64,000 nt of DNA, taken from Pseudomonadota bacterium (GTDB lineage Bacteria > Desulfobacterota > Desulfovibrionia > Desulfovibrionales > Desulfovibrionaceae). The notes beneath the pieces were generated by a model. That model was not told the origin of the DNA. It saw only the letters and a program-made list of their open reading frames with translations, and ran no database searches. Both the position numbers and the translations under genes were made by a program. Below are positions 44,566-52,379 of the stretch, in pieces (position 1 is the first letter of the stretch; every line of letters begins with the position of its first letter). The stretch spans positions 21,508-85,507 of the forward strand of contig JAHIUW010000004.1 of NCBI GenBank assembly GCA_018816865.1, read 5' to 3'.

Positions 44566-45834
44566 ATGACTCTGGCCGAGCGCATGAACGGCATGTACCA
44601 CGACCTGGAGACCCTGAGCGCCGACGAACGCGAGCTACGCACCTGGAGGCGTCTGGAGCAGGTCCTCGAAACGGCCTGGGACAAGGGCGGCGAGTTTGCG
44701 AGTCGCATGGATCGAGCCGGGCTGACCCTCTCGGACATCGGCTCCCTGGACGACTGGGCGCGTGTGCCCGTGCTGCGCAAGAAAGACCTCGTCACGATGC
44801 AGGGCAAAGGCCCGCGCATGGGTGGCCTGCTGGCCTGCGAGTGGGGCGATCTGCGCCGCATCTATCAATCCCCCGGACCGATCTTCGATCCCGAGGGACA
44901 TGGACCGGACTACTGGGGCTGGGCCGAGGCCTTTCATGCCGCGGGGTTCCGCAAGCGGGACGTGGTCCAGATGACCTTTTCCTACCATCTGACCCCGGCC
45001 GGATTGATGTTGGAAGAACCGCTCAGGGAGATCGGTTGCGCCGTGATTCCCGCCGGTCCTGGCAATACGGACAAGCAACTGGAGTTGTTGACTTCCCTGC
45101 CGGTGACCGGGTTCGTGGGCATGGCCAGCTATCTGCGCATCATCGCGGACAAGGCCCAGTCCATGGGCCTGGATCTGAAGAAGGATTTGCAGCTGGAGGT
45201 GGCCTTTGTGGCGGCAGAGAGACTGCCCGAGTCCCTGCGCAGGGGCCTGGAGGAAGATTTCGGGATGCTGGTCCGCCAGGGCTATGGCACCGCAGATCTG
45301 GGTTGCATCGCCTACGAATGCCCAGTGCTGGGCGGCATGCATCTCTCCAACCGTTGTCATGTGGAAATCTGCGATCCCCTGACGTACGAACCGCTGCCCC
45401 TGGGTGAGACCGGCGAGGTGGTGGTCACGCCCTTTGGCACGGTCTATCCCCTGCTGCGTTTTGCCACGGGCGACCTGTCCTATCTGCTGGACCAGCCCTG
45501 CGAATGCGGGCGGACCAGCTTGCGACTGGGGGGCATCGTGGGCCGCGTGGACGATACGGCCAAGGTCAAGGGCCAGTTCGTGTACCCGTCCCAGGTGGCC
45601 GAGGTCGCGGCGTGCTACGAGCAGATCGGAAGCTGGCAATTGGTGGTCAGCAATCCCGGAGGGCGCGACAGGTTGGAATTGCGTTTGGCGCTCACCGCCC
45701 CGCTGGATGAACAGGAGTTCATCCAGGCCTTCCAGGCCAAGTGCAAACTGCGTCCCGAGCTGAAGGTCCTTGGCGATGATGACTCCATGCCTGCGGATGC
45801 CCCGGCCCTGGTGGACAACCGGGTCTTCGAATAG
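44566..45834 (+). CDS. PaaK-like phenylacetate-CoA ligase family protein
   Basis: AMP-forming ligase family protein of 422 residues of the phenylacetate-CoA ligase type. It has FSYHLTPAGLMLEEPLREIGCAVIPAG in the position of the family P-loop region (about 145-170), RQGYGTADLGCIAYEC (~240), and a C-terminal TSLRLGGIVGRVDD hinge. The Ser/Thr/Gly-rich ATP loop is divergent here, so activity is likely but not certain. Related genes sit beside aromatic 2-oxoacid oxidoreductase genes in other anaerobes. ATG 44566 has AAGGAG upstream. It is separated from livF by repeats and closed by a strong terminator. Confidence 0.87.
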   Translation: MTLAERMNGMYHDLETLSADERELRTWRRLEQVLETAWDKGGEFASRMDRAGLTLSDIGSLDDWARVPVLRKKDLVTMQGKGPRMGGLLACEWGDLRRIYQSPGPIFDPEGHGPDYWGWAEAFHAAGFRKRDVVQMTFSYHLTPAGLMLEEPLREIGCAVIPAGPGNTDKQLELLTSLPVTGFVGMASYLRIIADKAQSMGLDLKKDLQLEVAFVAAERLPESLRRGLEEDFGMLVRQGYGTADLGCIAYECPVLGGMHLSNRCHVEICDPLTYEPLPLGETGEVVVTPFGTVYPLLRFATGDLSYLLDQPCECGRTSLRLGGIVGRVDDTAKVKGQFVYPSQVAEVAACYEQIGSWQLVVSNPGGRDRLELRLALTAPLDEQEFIQAFQAKCKLRPELKVLGDDDSMPADAPALVDNRVFE

Positions 45835-45859
45835 TTTTATCTGTGTTGTTGACCATGCG

Positions 45860-45895
45860 AAAGGGCGACCCGGATTCGGGTCGCCCTTTCTGTAT
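45860..45895 (+). terminator. Rho-independent terminator after PaaK-like gene
   Basis: AAAGGGCGACCCG pairs perfectly with CGGGTCGCCCTTT around GATT, followed by CTGT. Confidence 0.88.
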
Positions 45896-45929
45896 GGGGA
45901 GTAGGGGGGGGAAGAAACTGGCTTAGAAC

Positions 45930-46436
45930 TTATCCGTAAATAATTCCTATTTTTCTCAAGGCGATGATCGCAGCAGCCAAGTGAGTTAGGGCCATGTGTG
46001 ATGAAAGAAGCTTTTCAAACCGTACCAAGAGCTTCCTGAAGCGGTTGAACCATGACAAGCTCACCTCAACTACCCATCGGCGAGGCTTGAAGTCGGGGTT
46101 GCGCTCCTTCTCTGCGATCTCTTCTCCTCGTGGCCGAACATGCGGAGCATACCCTGCTTCTTCGATAGCATTTCGCGGTCCCTCACCCGCATATCCCGCG
46201 TCGGCGCAAAGATTTTCAGCCACTTCAAGCCCTGCTGGCTTGCTTGCTACCTTACCCGCCAACACCGCTTCCAGTTGTGACACATCGTGCCGATTTGCCC
46301 CCGTTACGACGATTGACAACGGGACGCCACGCGCGTCCACCAGCAGATGCCGTTTGGATCCTTTTTTTTCCCCGATCCGTAGGGTTTCTACCAACGGCTT
46401 CCTGCGCAAGAGGCGCTTTGAACATGCCGCCGTCAA
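45930..46436 (-). CDS. IS5-type transposase, downstream frame
   Basis: Second frame of the insertion-sequence transposase, carrying most of the DDE catalytic domain after the slip site: VDARGVPLSIVVTGANRHD, LCADAGYAG with the second catalytic Asp, and PRRWVVEVSLSWFNRFRKL with the catalytic Glu. It has no ribosome-binding site of its own. It is expected to be expressed as a fusion with the upstream frame by slippage on the A8 run at 46362-46369. It appears intact through to its stop close to the left terminal repeat. Confidence 0.9.
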   Translation of the reverse strand: MTAACSKRLLRRKPLVETLRIGEKKGSKRHLLVDARGVPLSIVVTGANRHDVSQLEAVLAGKVASKPAGLEVAENLCADAGYAGEGPRNAIEEAGYAPHVRPRGEEIAEKERNPDFKPRRWVVEVSLSWFNRFRKLLVRFEKLLSSHMALTHLAAAIIALRKIGIIYG

Positions 46437-46776
46437 CAGCCTGCCATTCCCAGGCTATCCCCATCATCTCGTTGTACTCAGCGAGTCCAGCTCGCCAAAG
46501 AGCAAGGAAAAACCCCTCCTGCTCCCATTTTCGAAAATAAGCATGAATGGAACTCGGGCTCCCAAAGACCTCCTTTGGCAACGCCTTCCACTGAATGCCA
46601 GTGCGCAGAACGTATACGATGGCTTCGAAAACCTTGCGCGGGGCCAGAGGCTTCCGACCGCCGCCGGATTTTCGAGTGTACGTCCTTGTCTCAACGCGTT
46701 TGGGGGCGGGGACAAGAGGTTCAACAATTGCCCAGAACTCATCGGAAACTTCCCAGGATTTGACTTTGGTAGACAT
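46252..46776 (-). CDS. IS5-type transposase, upstream frame
   Basis: First frame of the transposase. Residues ~1-75 are the DUF4096-type DNA-binding region (SDEFWAIVEPLVP, RKVFEAIVYVLRTGIQWKALP). AVDGGMFKAP gives the first catalytic Asp. At DRGKK (codons over the A8 run, 46362-46369) the proper reading shifts into the downstream frame; the last ~35 residues of this frame are a non-conserved tail. ATG 46776 has GAGGAG upstream. The element therefore seems potentially active. Confidence 0.9.
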   Translation of the reverse strand: MSTKVKSWEVSDEFWAIVEPLVPAPKRVETRTYTRKSGGGRKPLAPRKVFEAIVYVLRTGIQWKALPKEVFGSPSSIHAYFRKWEQEGFFLALWRAGLAEYNEMMGIAWEWQAVDGGMFKAPLAQEAVGRNPTDRGKKRIQTASAGGRAWRPVVNRRNGGKSARCVTTGSGVGG

Positions 46777-46843
46777 GGCTCCTCCTCATGAAGAGAGCAT
46801 GCCAAATTCTCTAGAAAAAGTCTAGTTATTTACGGATAAGTTC

Positions 46844-47191
46844 TTAGTTGCAACCGCAGCCGCCGTCGCTGCTGCTGCCGCAGCCCCCGGAGCCGCAACC
46901 CGTGCCGCAACCGCCGCCGCCCAGTTCCATCTCGGACTCGACGGTGAAACCGGTGTAGGTCAGGTCCACCTTCACGGGCTTGGCTTCTTCAAACAGCTGC
47001 TTGTTGATGACGAATTGGATGTCGTCGCCCAGATCGAAACTTTCATCGTCGTCTTTTTTCTCGTCCAGCGCCAGGGACAGGCGCGGTCCGGAACAACCGC
47101 CCGGGGCGAGATAGACCCGTACGGCAGCGTTATCGTGTTCCGTGAAATACTTGATGAGTTCGCCCTTGGCGGCGTCTGATACTTCCAGCAT
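46844..47191 (-). CDS. HesB/IscA-family protein, cysteine form
   Basis: A 115-residue member of the A-type iron-sulfur carrier (HesB/IscA) fold. Cys33 lies in APGGCSGPRLSLALDE, and the C-terminal tail is rich in Gly and Cys (GGGGCGTGCGSGGCGSS). The central VDLTYTGFTVE segment is typical. It is a close paralogue of the selenocysteine protein encoded just upstream: the Sec position there corresponds exactly to Cys33 here. The tail has more cysteines than IscA's CGCG and could bind metal or clusters differently. An IS element is inserted exactly at its TAA stop codon, which the TTA target duplication preserves. Any terminator has thereby been displaced. Confidence 0.92.
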   Translation of the reverse strand: MLEVSDAAKGELIKYFTEHDNAAVRVYLAPGGCSGPRLSLALDEKKDDDESFDLGDDIQFVINKQLFEEAKPVKVDLTYTGFTVESEMELGGGGCGTGCGSGGCGSSSDGGCGCN

Positions 47192-47300
47192 GAAGGCCTC
47201 CTTGTTGTTGTCTGAGGTCTGAGTGTAAATTCTTCATAGGGCATGTCAATAGGAGCTATTGATAAAATTGCTATTTGGATTCTGAACGGCAGGACAAAAG

Positions 47301-47330
47301 AAACCGGCGTCTCCGAAGAGACGCCGGTCA
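47301..47330 (-). terminator. Terminator of selenocysteine HesB gene
   Basis: ACCGGCGTCTC pairs perfectly with GAGACGCCGGT around CGAA, followed on the minus strand by TTTCTTTTG. Confidence 0.82.
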
Positions 47331-47352
47331 TGAAACCAGATCTAAAGGCGTG

Positions 47353-47706
47353 CTAGTTGCAGCAGCTGCCAGGGGTGCCGCAGCCACCGCTGGAATCGGT
47401 GCTGCAACTCCCGGAACCGCAACCGCCGCCGCCGCCGAGCTGCAGATTGGATTCCACGGAGAAGCCGGTATAGGTGATGTCCACCTTCACGGGCTTTGCG
47501 GATTCAAGAAGTTCTTTTTCCATGACGAATTTGATGTTGCCCTCAAATTCGAAGACTTTGTCGGTATCCTTAGGCTCATCCAGAGCCAATGACAGGCGTG
47601 GGCCAGCTCAGCCGCCCGGTGCGAGATACACCCGGATGGGGGAGAACTCTTTGTCCTTGAAATAGGACATCAGTTCCTCGCGTGCTTTATCGGTCACTTC
47701 CAGCAT
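47353..47706 (-). CDS. HesB/IscA-like selenoprotein (UGA = Sec33)
   Basis: A 117-residue HesB/IscA-type protein read through an in-frame UGA at 47608-47610. The start is ATG 47706 with GGAGG five bases upstream. The first 32 codons translate as a normal HesB N-terminus ending in LAPGG; then UGA; then AGPRLSLALDEPK continues in the same frame to the stop. The tandem paralogue has Cys33 at the same place. A hairpin that fits a bacterial SECIS element starts 20 bases after the UGA (47573-47587). The tail is Gly/Cys-rich (GGGGGCGSGSCSTDSSGG). HesB-like selenoproteins are known in other anaerobes. A plain ORF caller would truncate this gene to begin at 47589. Confidence 0.93.
47573..47587 (-). promoter_or_regulatory. 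bSECIS hairpin of HesB selenoprotein
   Basis: In the mRNA, GGCUC pairs with GAGCC around the loop UGGAU, with loop guanines as in bacterial SECIS elements. The loop lies about 25-29 bases after the UGA, within the usual window for SelB-dependent recoding. Confidence 0.82.
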
Positions 47707-47740
47707 GGTATCCTCCAATGGAATGATGATGTGAATGAAC

Positions 47741-47769
47741 CAAGTAATGCTGGGGTTGAGTTGTGTCAA
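47741..47769 (-). promoter_or_regulatory. Possible sigma-70 promoter of HesB selenoprotein
   Basis: A perfect -35 TTGACA (47764-47769) with a 17-base spacer to a weak -10 TACTTG (47741-47746). Transcription would start about 28 bases before the ATG. The poor -10 makes this tentative. Confidence 0.35.
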
Positions 47770-47920
47770 TAGTATTGGTTATTATTTAGTTTAGCATAGA
47801 TGATATCTATACAATGGATTGGTGCCTTGTATTGCAATGCGAGGCGTGATTACGTATCGTATAAACATTCGATATTTCGCGCCCCTGAGGGGGCCGTTCG
47901 GCAAAACCACGGAGAGGAAG

Positions 47921-48454
47921 ATGAGCGAGAGCAAGGTGCTGATGACCGCGGGCGAGATTGCCCGCACCATGGATCGGCTTGCACTGGAAATTATTGAACG
48001 CCATGGCGACTGTGAGTCAGTGGGCATCCTTGGTATTCAGCGCCGGGGCGTCGATCTTGCGGCCCGGTTGAAAGGGGCCCTTGAAAAGCATGTGGGGCAC
48101 GAGATCCCTGGCGGTCAGTTGGATATCAACCTCTATCGGGACGATTGGACCACCCTTGAGGTGCAGCCGCAGATCAACAAGACCGAGATTTTTTTCGACA
48201 TCGACGGCAAGGATATCGTGCTTGTGGACGATGTGCTGTTCACCGGGCGCACCACGCGTGCGGCCCTGGAGGCCATCCTGGACTTTGGCCGCCCCAACCG
48301 GGTGGAGTTGCTCGTGCTGGTGGATCGCGGGCATCGGGAACTGCCGATCTCTGCCGATTATGTGGGCAAGACCATCGAGACCCGCCGGGGCGAGCACGTG
48401 GATGTCTTCCTCTCCGAGCGCGACAGCCGCGACGAGGTGGCTCTTACCAACTGA
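47921..48454 (+). CDS. pyrR: PyrR bifunctional regulator / uracil phosphoribosyltransferase
   Basis: Protein of 177 residues of the PyrR family. The PRPP-binding motif VLVDDVLFTGRTTRAA (about residues 95-110), GIQRRGVDLAARL near 37, and the family-specific Arg/Gly regions are present. In Gram-positive bacteria PyrR attenuates pyr mRNA and has uracil phosphoribosyltransferase activity; in this lineage the enzymatic role is the safer call because no pyr operon or anti-terminator is seen here. The ATG at 47921 follows GGAGAGGAAG. It is divergent from the selenoprotein gene and convergent with argB. Confidence 0.93.
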   Translation: MSESKVLMTAGEIARTMDRLALEIIERHGDCESVGILGIQRRGVDLAARLKGALEKHVGHEIPGGQLDINLYRDDWTTLEVQPQINKTEIFFDIDGKDIVLVDDVLFTGRTTRAALEAILDFGRPNRVELLVLVDRGHRELPISADYVGKTIETRRGEHVDVFLSERDSRDEVALTN

Positions 48455-48475
48455 GTTTTTCATGAGACGAGAATG

Positions 48476-48516
48476 AAAGCGGCGCGCGGGAGCAATTCCT
48501 GCGCGCCGTTTACTAT
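48476..48516. terminator. Terminator between convergent pyrR and argB
   Basis: CGGCGCGC pairs with GCGCGCCG across 13 bases with further weak pairing inside; T-rich flank on the plus side (GTTTACTATT). Confidence 0.75.
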
Positions 48517-48564
48517 TGGTGTGGTGCAAGGTCTTTTCCCGGCTCGATCGGGGCAGAGCCGTTG

Positions 48565-49452
48565 TCAGTCCTTGACGATCTGCGTGCCCACGCCCTGGGC
48601 GGTGAACATCTCCAACAGAATGGAGTTCTCCAGTCGGCCGTCGATGATCTGGGCCTTTTCCACGCCTGCATCCAGGGCCTCCATGCAGCACTTGAGTTTG
48701 GGGATCATGCCGCCCTTGGCGGTGCCGTTCTCGATGGCCAGGGCTGCCGTACGAGTGGTCATGGAGGAGATGAGCTTGCCGTCTGTGTCCAGCACGCCCT
48801 CGACGTCGGTCAGGAGGATCAGACGGCGGGCTCCAAGGGCTCCGGCCATGGCAGCGGCGACGGAGTCCGCATTGATGTTGTAGGTGTTGCCCTCTTCGTC
48901 CACGCCCACGGGCGCGATGACCGGGATGAACCCCTTGGCCTCCAGGGTGCGGATCAGGGACGGGTCGATCTCCGTGACCTCGCCCACCAGGCCCAGGTCG
49001 ATGATCTCCGGGGCTATGGACGGATCGTCGGGCTGGATGGCCATCTCCAGCTTGTGGGCGCGGATGGTCAGGCCGTCCTTGCCCGACAGGCCAACGGCCT
49101 TGCCGCCGTTCTGGTTCAGGAGATTGACGATCTGCTTGTTGACCTTGCCCACCAGGACCATCTCCACCACGTCCATGATGGCCGCATCGGTGATCCGTAA
49201 GCCCTCGCGGAACTGGCAGTCGATATTCAGGGCGGTCAGCATCTGGCCGATCTGGGGGCCGCCGCCATGGACGATGACCGGGTTGACACCGATGTATTTC
49301 AGCAGGATGACGCACTTGGCGAAGGCCTGCTTCAGGGCCTCGTCCTTCATGGCGTGGCCGCCGTACTTGATGACGATGGTCTGCCCGTAAAACTTGCGCA
49401 GGTAGGGCAGGGATTCCAACAGCAGTGTGGCGATTTTGCTTTCTTTCTTCAC
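48565..49452 (-). CDS. argB: Acetylglutamate kinase
   Basis: Amino-acid kinase of 295 residues, second step of arginine biosynthesis, phosphorylating N-acetylglutamate. Key motifs are IKYGGHAM (catalytic Lys, about residue 30), VHGGGPQIG, and [15 protein letters not shown] with the TDVEGVL nucleotide site. The N-terminal helix of ~20 residues before the kinase fold is typical of arginine-sensitive hexameric enzymes, suggesting feedback control. The GTG at 49452 is chosen (AAAGGA seven bases upstream); the ATG at 49509 has no signal. It follows hslVU and is separated from hslU by a palindromic repeat. Confidence 0.95.
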   Translation of the reverse strand: MKKESKIATLLLESLPYLRKFYGQTIVIKYGGHAMKDEALKQAFAKCVILLKYIGVNPVIVHGGGPQIGQMLTALNIDCQFREGLRITDAAIMDVVEMVLVGKVNKQIVNLLNQNGGKAVGLSGKDGLTIRAHKLEMAIQPDDPSIAPEIIDLGLVGEVTEIDPSLIRTLEAKGFIPVIAPVGVDEEGNTYNINADSVAAAMAGALGARRLILLTDVEGVLDTDGKLISSMTTRTAALAIENGTAKGGMIPKLKCCMEALDAGVEKAQIIDGRLENSILLEMFTAQGVGTQIVKD

Positions 49453-49577
49453 GATCGGTCCTTTGTTCGCAGGGCCGTTGGCGCGTTGTTTACTGTGGCC
49501 AACGTCCATTGCTTGTGCCCGAAATCATTGGCCGAGGCAATGGTGCCTATTGGTTGGCTGTGAACCTTATTCCATCG

Positions 49578-49701
49578 CAGCCTGTTCAAAAATGTGCGAG
49601 TGCAAGATGCAAGGTCAATCCAAGCCCGTAGCGTATTACACATACGTGAGGGTTTGGATTGACCGAAGCAGCGCCGCAAACGTGCGTTTTTCAACAGGCT
49701 G
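49578..49701 (-). repeat. Dispersed palindromic repeat, copy 4 (complete)
   Basis: A 124-base imperfect palindrome directly behind the hslU stop codon. Outer arms (CAGCCTGTTCAAAAATG at the left, its near-complement ending 49701) enclose a perfect 11-bp stem (GGTCAATCCAA 49613 / TTGGATTGACC 49654) around a 30-base loop. Orientation is opposite to copies 1-3. Confidence 0.8.
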
Positions 49702-51075
49702 TTAGAGGATGTAGCGCGACAGGTCGCGATTGCGGGTCACATCCTCTAAGTGGCGCAGCACGTACTCCCGATCGACGATCACCTGCTGGCCGCTCTTGTC
49801 CGGGGCCTCGAAGGACAGGTCCGAGAGGATCTTCTCCAGGATGGTGTACAGGCGGCGTGCACCGATGTTCTCGGTCTCTTCGTTGATGGTTTGGGCGAAG
49901 GCCGCGACCTCGAGCAAGGCTTCGTCCGCGAAGACCAGATCCACGCCCTCGGTGGCCAGCAGAGCCTTGTATTGGATGGTCAGGGCGTTCTGGGGTTCGG
50001 TCAGGATGCGGTAGAACTCCTCCTTGTGCAGGGAGGAAAGTTCCACGCGCAGCGGAAAGCGCCCCTGAAGTTCGGGGATCAGGTCCGAGGGCTTGGAGAG
50101 GTGAAAGGCCCCGGCGGCGATGAAAAGGATGTGGTCCGTGTTGATCATGCCATATTTGGAGTTGACGACGCTGCCTTCCACGATGGGCAACAGGTCGCGC
50201 TGCACACCCTCGCGCGAGACGTCCGCCGTGCCCGCGCCGCGGCTGGCGGTGGACGAGCAGATCTTGTCGATCTCGTCCAGGAATACGATGCCGCTCTGCT
50301 CCACGCGTTCCTTGGCGATTTCGATGACCTTGTCCATATCCACGAGGCGTTCGGATTCCTCCATGAGCAGCTGTTCATAGGCCTCGCGCACGTTCATCTT
50401 GCGTTGCTTGCGCTTCTTGGGGAACAGCTGGCCCATCATGTCGCGGACCTGGTTCTCCATGCCTTCCATGCCCGGCATGGCCATCACGCCGATCTGGGTG
50501 CCGCTCTGCTCGGTGACTTCCAGTTCCACCTGGCGGTCGTCCATCTTGCCCTGGCGCCACAGGGTGCGCAGCTTCTCGCGTGTGGACTCGCCGCTCTCGA
50601 CTGCCTGGGCGCTGCCCGGCTGGGTGCCCACGGCAATGACCGATCCCCGGGGTTGCTGCGTCGGGGGGTAGAGTAGGTCCAGCAGGCGTTCCTCGGCCTG
50701 TTTCTCGGCCTTGACCTTGACCTTTTCCATTTCTTCGGTGCGGACCATGTTCACGGCGATCTCCATCAGGTCGCGGATCATGGATTCCACGTCGCGTCCC
50801 ACGTAGCCCACCTCGGTGAACTTGGAGGCCTCGACCTTGAAGAACGGCGATCCGGAGAGTCTCGCCAAGCGGCGGGCGATCTCGGTCTTGCCCACGCCGG
50901 TGGAGCCGATCATGATGATGTTTTTTGGGGAGATCTCGTCGCGCAATTCCGGCGGCACCTGCTGACGCCGCCAGCGGTTGCGCATGGCGATGGCCACCAT
51001 GCGCTTGGCGTCGTTCTGGCCGATGATGAATTTGTCCAGTTCGGAGACGATTTCTCGTGGAGTCAGTTGGTGCAC
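49702..51075 (-). CDS. hslU: HslU ATPase subunit of HslUV protease
   Basis: AAA+ unfoldase of 457 residues that feeds substrates to HslV. Walker A GSTGVGKT is at 57-64, the pore motif GYVGRD at about 90, Walker [11 protein letters not shown] at about 255. An intermediate domain is inserted between them (~110-240), and the C-terminal LSRYIL ending matches the tail that docks into HslV. The GTG start at 51075 has AAGGAG upstream. It is the second gene of the hslVU operon, 32 bp behind hslV. Confidence 0.97.
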   Translation of the reverse strand: MHQLTPREIVSELDKFIIGQNDAKRMVAIAMRNRWRRQQVPPELRDEISPKNIIMIGSTGVGKTEIARRLARLSGSPFFKVEASKFTEVGYVGRDVESMIRDLMEIAVNMVRTEEMEKVKVKAEKQAEERLLDLLYPPTQQPRGSVIAVGTQPGSAQAVESGESTREKLRTLWRQGKMDDRQVELEVTEQSGTQIGVMAMPGMEGMENQVRDMMGQLFPKKRKQRKMNVREAYEQLLMEESERLVDMDKVIEIAKERVEQSGIVFLDEIDKICSSTASRGAGTADVSREGVQRDLLPIVEGSVVNSKYGMINTDHILFIAAGAFHLSKPSDLIPELQGRFPLRVELSSLHKEEFYRILTEPQNALTIQYKALLATEGVDLVFADEALLEVAAFAQTINEETENIGARRLYTILEKILSDLSFEAPDKSGQQVIVDREYVLRHLEDVTRNRDLSRYIL

Positions 51076-51107
51076 AAGGGCTCCTTATGAGTGGCGGGGG
51101 ATGGGCG

Positions 51108-51653
51108 CTAGGCCTCTTTCCCGATTGTTTCCAGTGTGACGGAATCGTTGGTGAAGACGCAAATCTCAGCGGCGATGGCCATGGCCTTGAGCGCGATCTC
51201 GGCGGCGGGCAGAGGGGTCTCGCGCTTTAAGGCACGGGCGGCCGCCAGGGCGTAGGTTCCGCCCGAGCCGATGCCCACGATTCCGTCATCAGGCTCGATG
51301 ACGTCGCCGGTACCGGTCAGGATGAGGATGGTCTCGGCGTCGGCCACGATCAGCATGGCCTCCAGACGTCTCAGATATTTGTCCATGCGCCATTCCTTGG
51401 CCAACTCCACGCTGGCGCGCACGAGGTTGCCGTCGAATTCCTCCAGCTTGGCCTCGAAGCGCTCGAACAGGGTGAAGGCGTCGGCAGTGGCGCCGGCAAA
51501 GCCGGCCAGGATCTTGTCGTGATAGAGCCGACGGACCTTGCGGGCAGAGTGTTTCAAGACCACGCTCTGGCCGAAGGTGACCTGTCCGTCGCCTGCTACG
51601 GCGACTCCATCGGCATCCTTGACGGCGAGGATTGTTGTGCCGCGCAATTCCAT
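51108..51653 (-). CDS. hslV: HslV peptidase subunit of HslUV protease
   Basis: Proteasome-like threonine peptidase of 181 residues. The mature N-terminal nucleophile is Thr6, after removal of MELRG ([19 protein letters not shown]). [19 protein letters not shown] is the other family signature. Six-fold rings stack and are capped by HslU. ATG 51653 follows GGAGGAAAT; an 11-residue longer frame is not supported. A palindromic repeat lies immediately upstream, separating it from the macrodomain gene. Confidence 0.97.
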   Translation of the reverse strand: MELRGTTILAVKDADGVAVAGDGQVTFGQSVVLKHSARKVRRLYHDKILAGFAGATADAFTLFERFEAKLEEFDGNLVRASVELAKEWRMDKYLRRLEAMLIVADAETILILTGTGDVIEPDDGIVGIGSGGTYALAAARALKRETPLPAAEIALKAMAIAAEICVFTNDSVTLETIGKEA

Positions 51654-51666
51654 ATTTCCTCCAAGC

Positions 51667-51787
51667 GACCGCTGAAAAACAGCCATCTGCTTCGTTGCTC
51701 CTGAAATTCAAACTCTTACGTATGTTTTTATACGCTGCGATCTTGAATTTCAGGTCGCGCCTCGCATCTGACCATTTTTGAGCGGCC
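51667..51787 (+). repeat. Dispersed palindromic repeat, copy 5 (complete)
   Basis: Outer arms begin GACCGCTGAAAAAC and end in TTTTTGAGCGGCC. A perfect 12-bp inner stem (CCTGAAATTCAA 51700 / TTGAATTTCAGG 51743) surrounds a 31-base loop (ACTCTTACGTATG...). It lies between the macrodomain gene and hslV. Confidence 0.8.
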
Positions 51788-51811
51788 GTTCACTTTGAGA
51801 TTTAAACGGAC

Positions 51812-52379
51812 CTAATCAGGGGGACCGAAAATTTGTTTGGCCGTTTCGGCCCAGTGGGCCACGGCATTGGGTGAAACTATAACCATGGAAACCACCTTGA
51901 CCACCCCTTTTCCCAAACTTTTAGCAAGGGTTTCCAGGGCGATGGGCATGGCGCGCGGGAGCGGAAAGCCATAGACCCCGCAGGAGATGGCGGGGAAGTC
52001 GATGTGGGTGATGTCGTTCTCGTGGGCCAGGCGCATGCTTTCGCCGTAGGCCGAGGCCAACAGGGCATCCTCATTCTGATTGCCGCCGTGCCAGATGGGA
52101 CCGACGGTGTGGATGACCCATTGGGCCCGCAGGTTGAATCCGGGGGTGATCATTGCCCGGCCCGTGGCCAGGGGACCGTTGGCCTGGACCCAGAGCCTTC
52201 CCGCGGCCTTGAGCGCCGGGCCTGCGGCCATGTGGATGGCCCCGTCCACCCCTCCGCCGCCGGCCAGTTGCGGGTTGGCGGCATTGACGATGGCCTGGGC
52301 CGAGGACCGGGTGAGATCGCCCTTGGCGAATGCAGAGTCGACCGCTGGGCAGGTTCCAGGTCCCCTGCGGCTTGTTCAT
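51812..52379 (-). pseudogene. Macrodomain (ADP-ribose hydrolase type) gene with +1 frameshift
   Basis: Macrodomain protein of about 188 residues that would bind or remove ADP-ribose. The gene starts at ATG 52379, overlapping the upstream protease stop as TAATG. It reads MNKPQGTWNLPSGRLCIRQG in one frame, then continues in another as DLTRSSAQAIVNAANPQLAG and GGGVDGAIHMAAGP, the family's ADP-ribose loop. The break is a CCC run at 52320-52322 where CC would restore GDLT. The downstream frame alone (from 52249) starts inside the binding loop and would be inactive. HFPAIS-type and SPN segments near the end are intact. It could be a real lesion or a base-calling error. Confidence 0.87.

Larger units (their letters stand above)
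45926..46843 (-). mobile_element. IS5-family insertion sequence
   Basis: A 918-bp element with perfect 18-bp terminal inverted repeats (GAACTTATCCGTAAATAA at 45926-45943, complement at 46826-46843). It is flanked by a TTA target duplication (45923-45925 and 46844-46846). The transposase is encoded in two overlapping frames joined at an A8 run, which points to the IS427-type group. The right end abuts the stop codon of the HesB gene. Confidence 0.93.

Noticed and set aside
47353..47589. Truncated 78-residue HesB fragment starting at 47589
   Set aside because: It lacks the N-terminal third; the upstream region is in the same frame with only a UGA at the Cys position and has a good start site, so Sec read-through explains it better.
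48017..49315. 432-codon frame antisense to pyrR and overlapping argB
   Set aside because: No domain; low-complexity translation over two well-supported genes.
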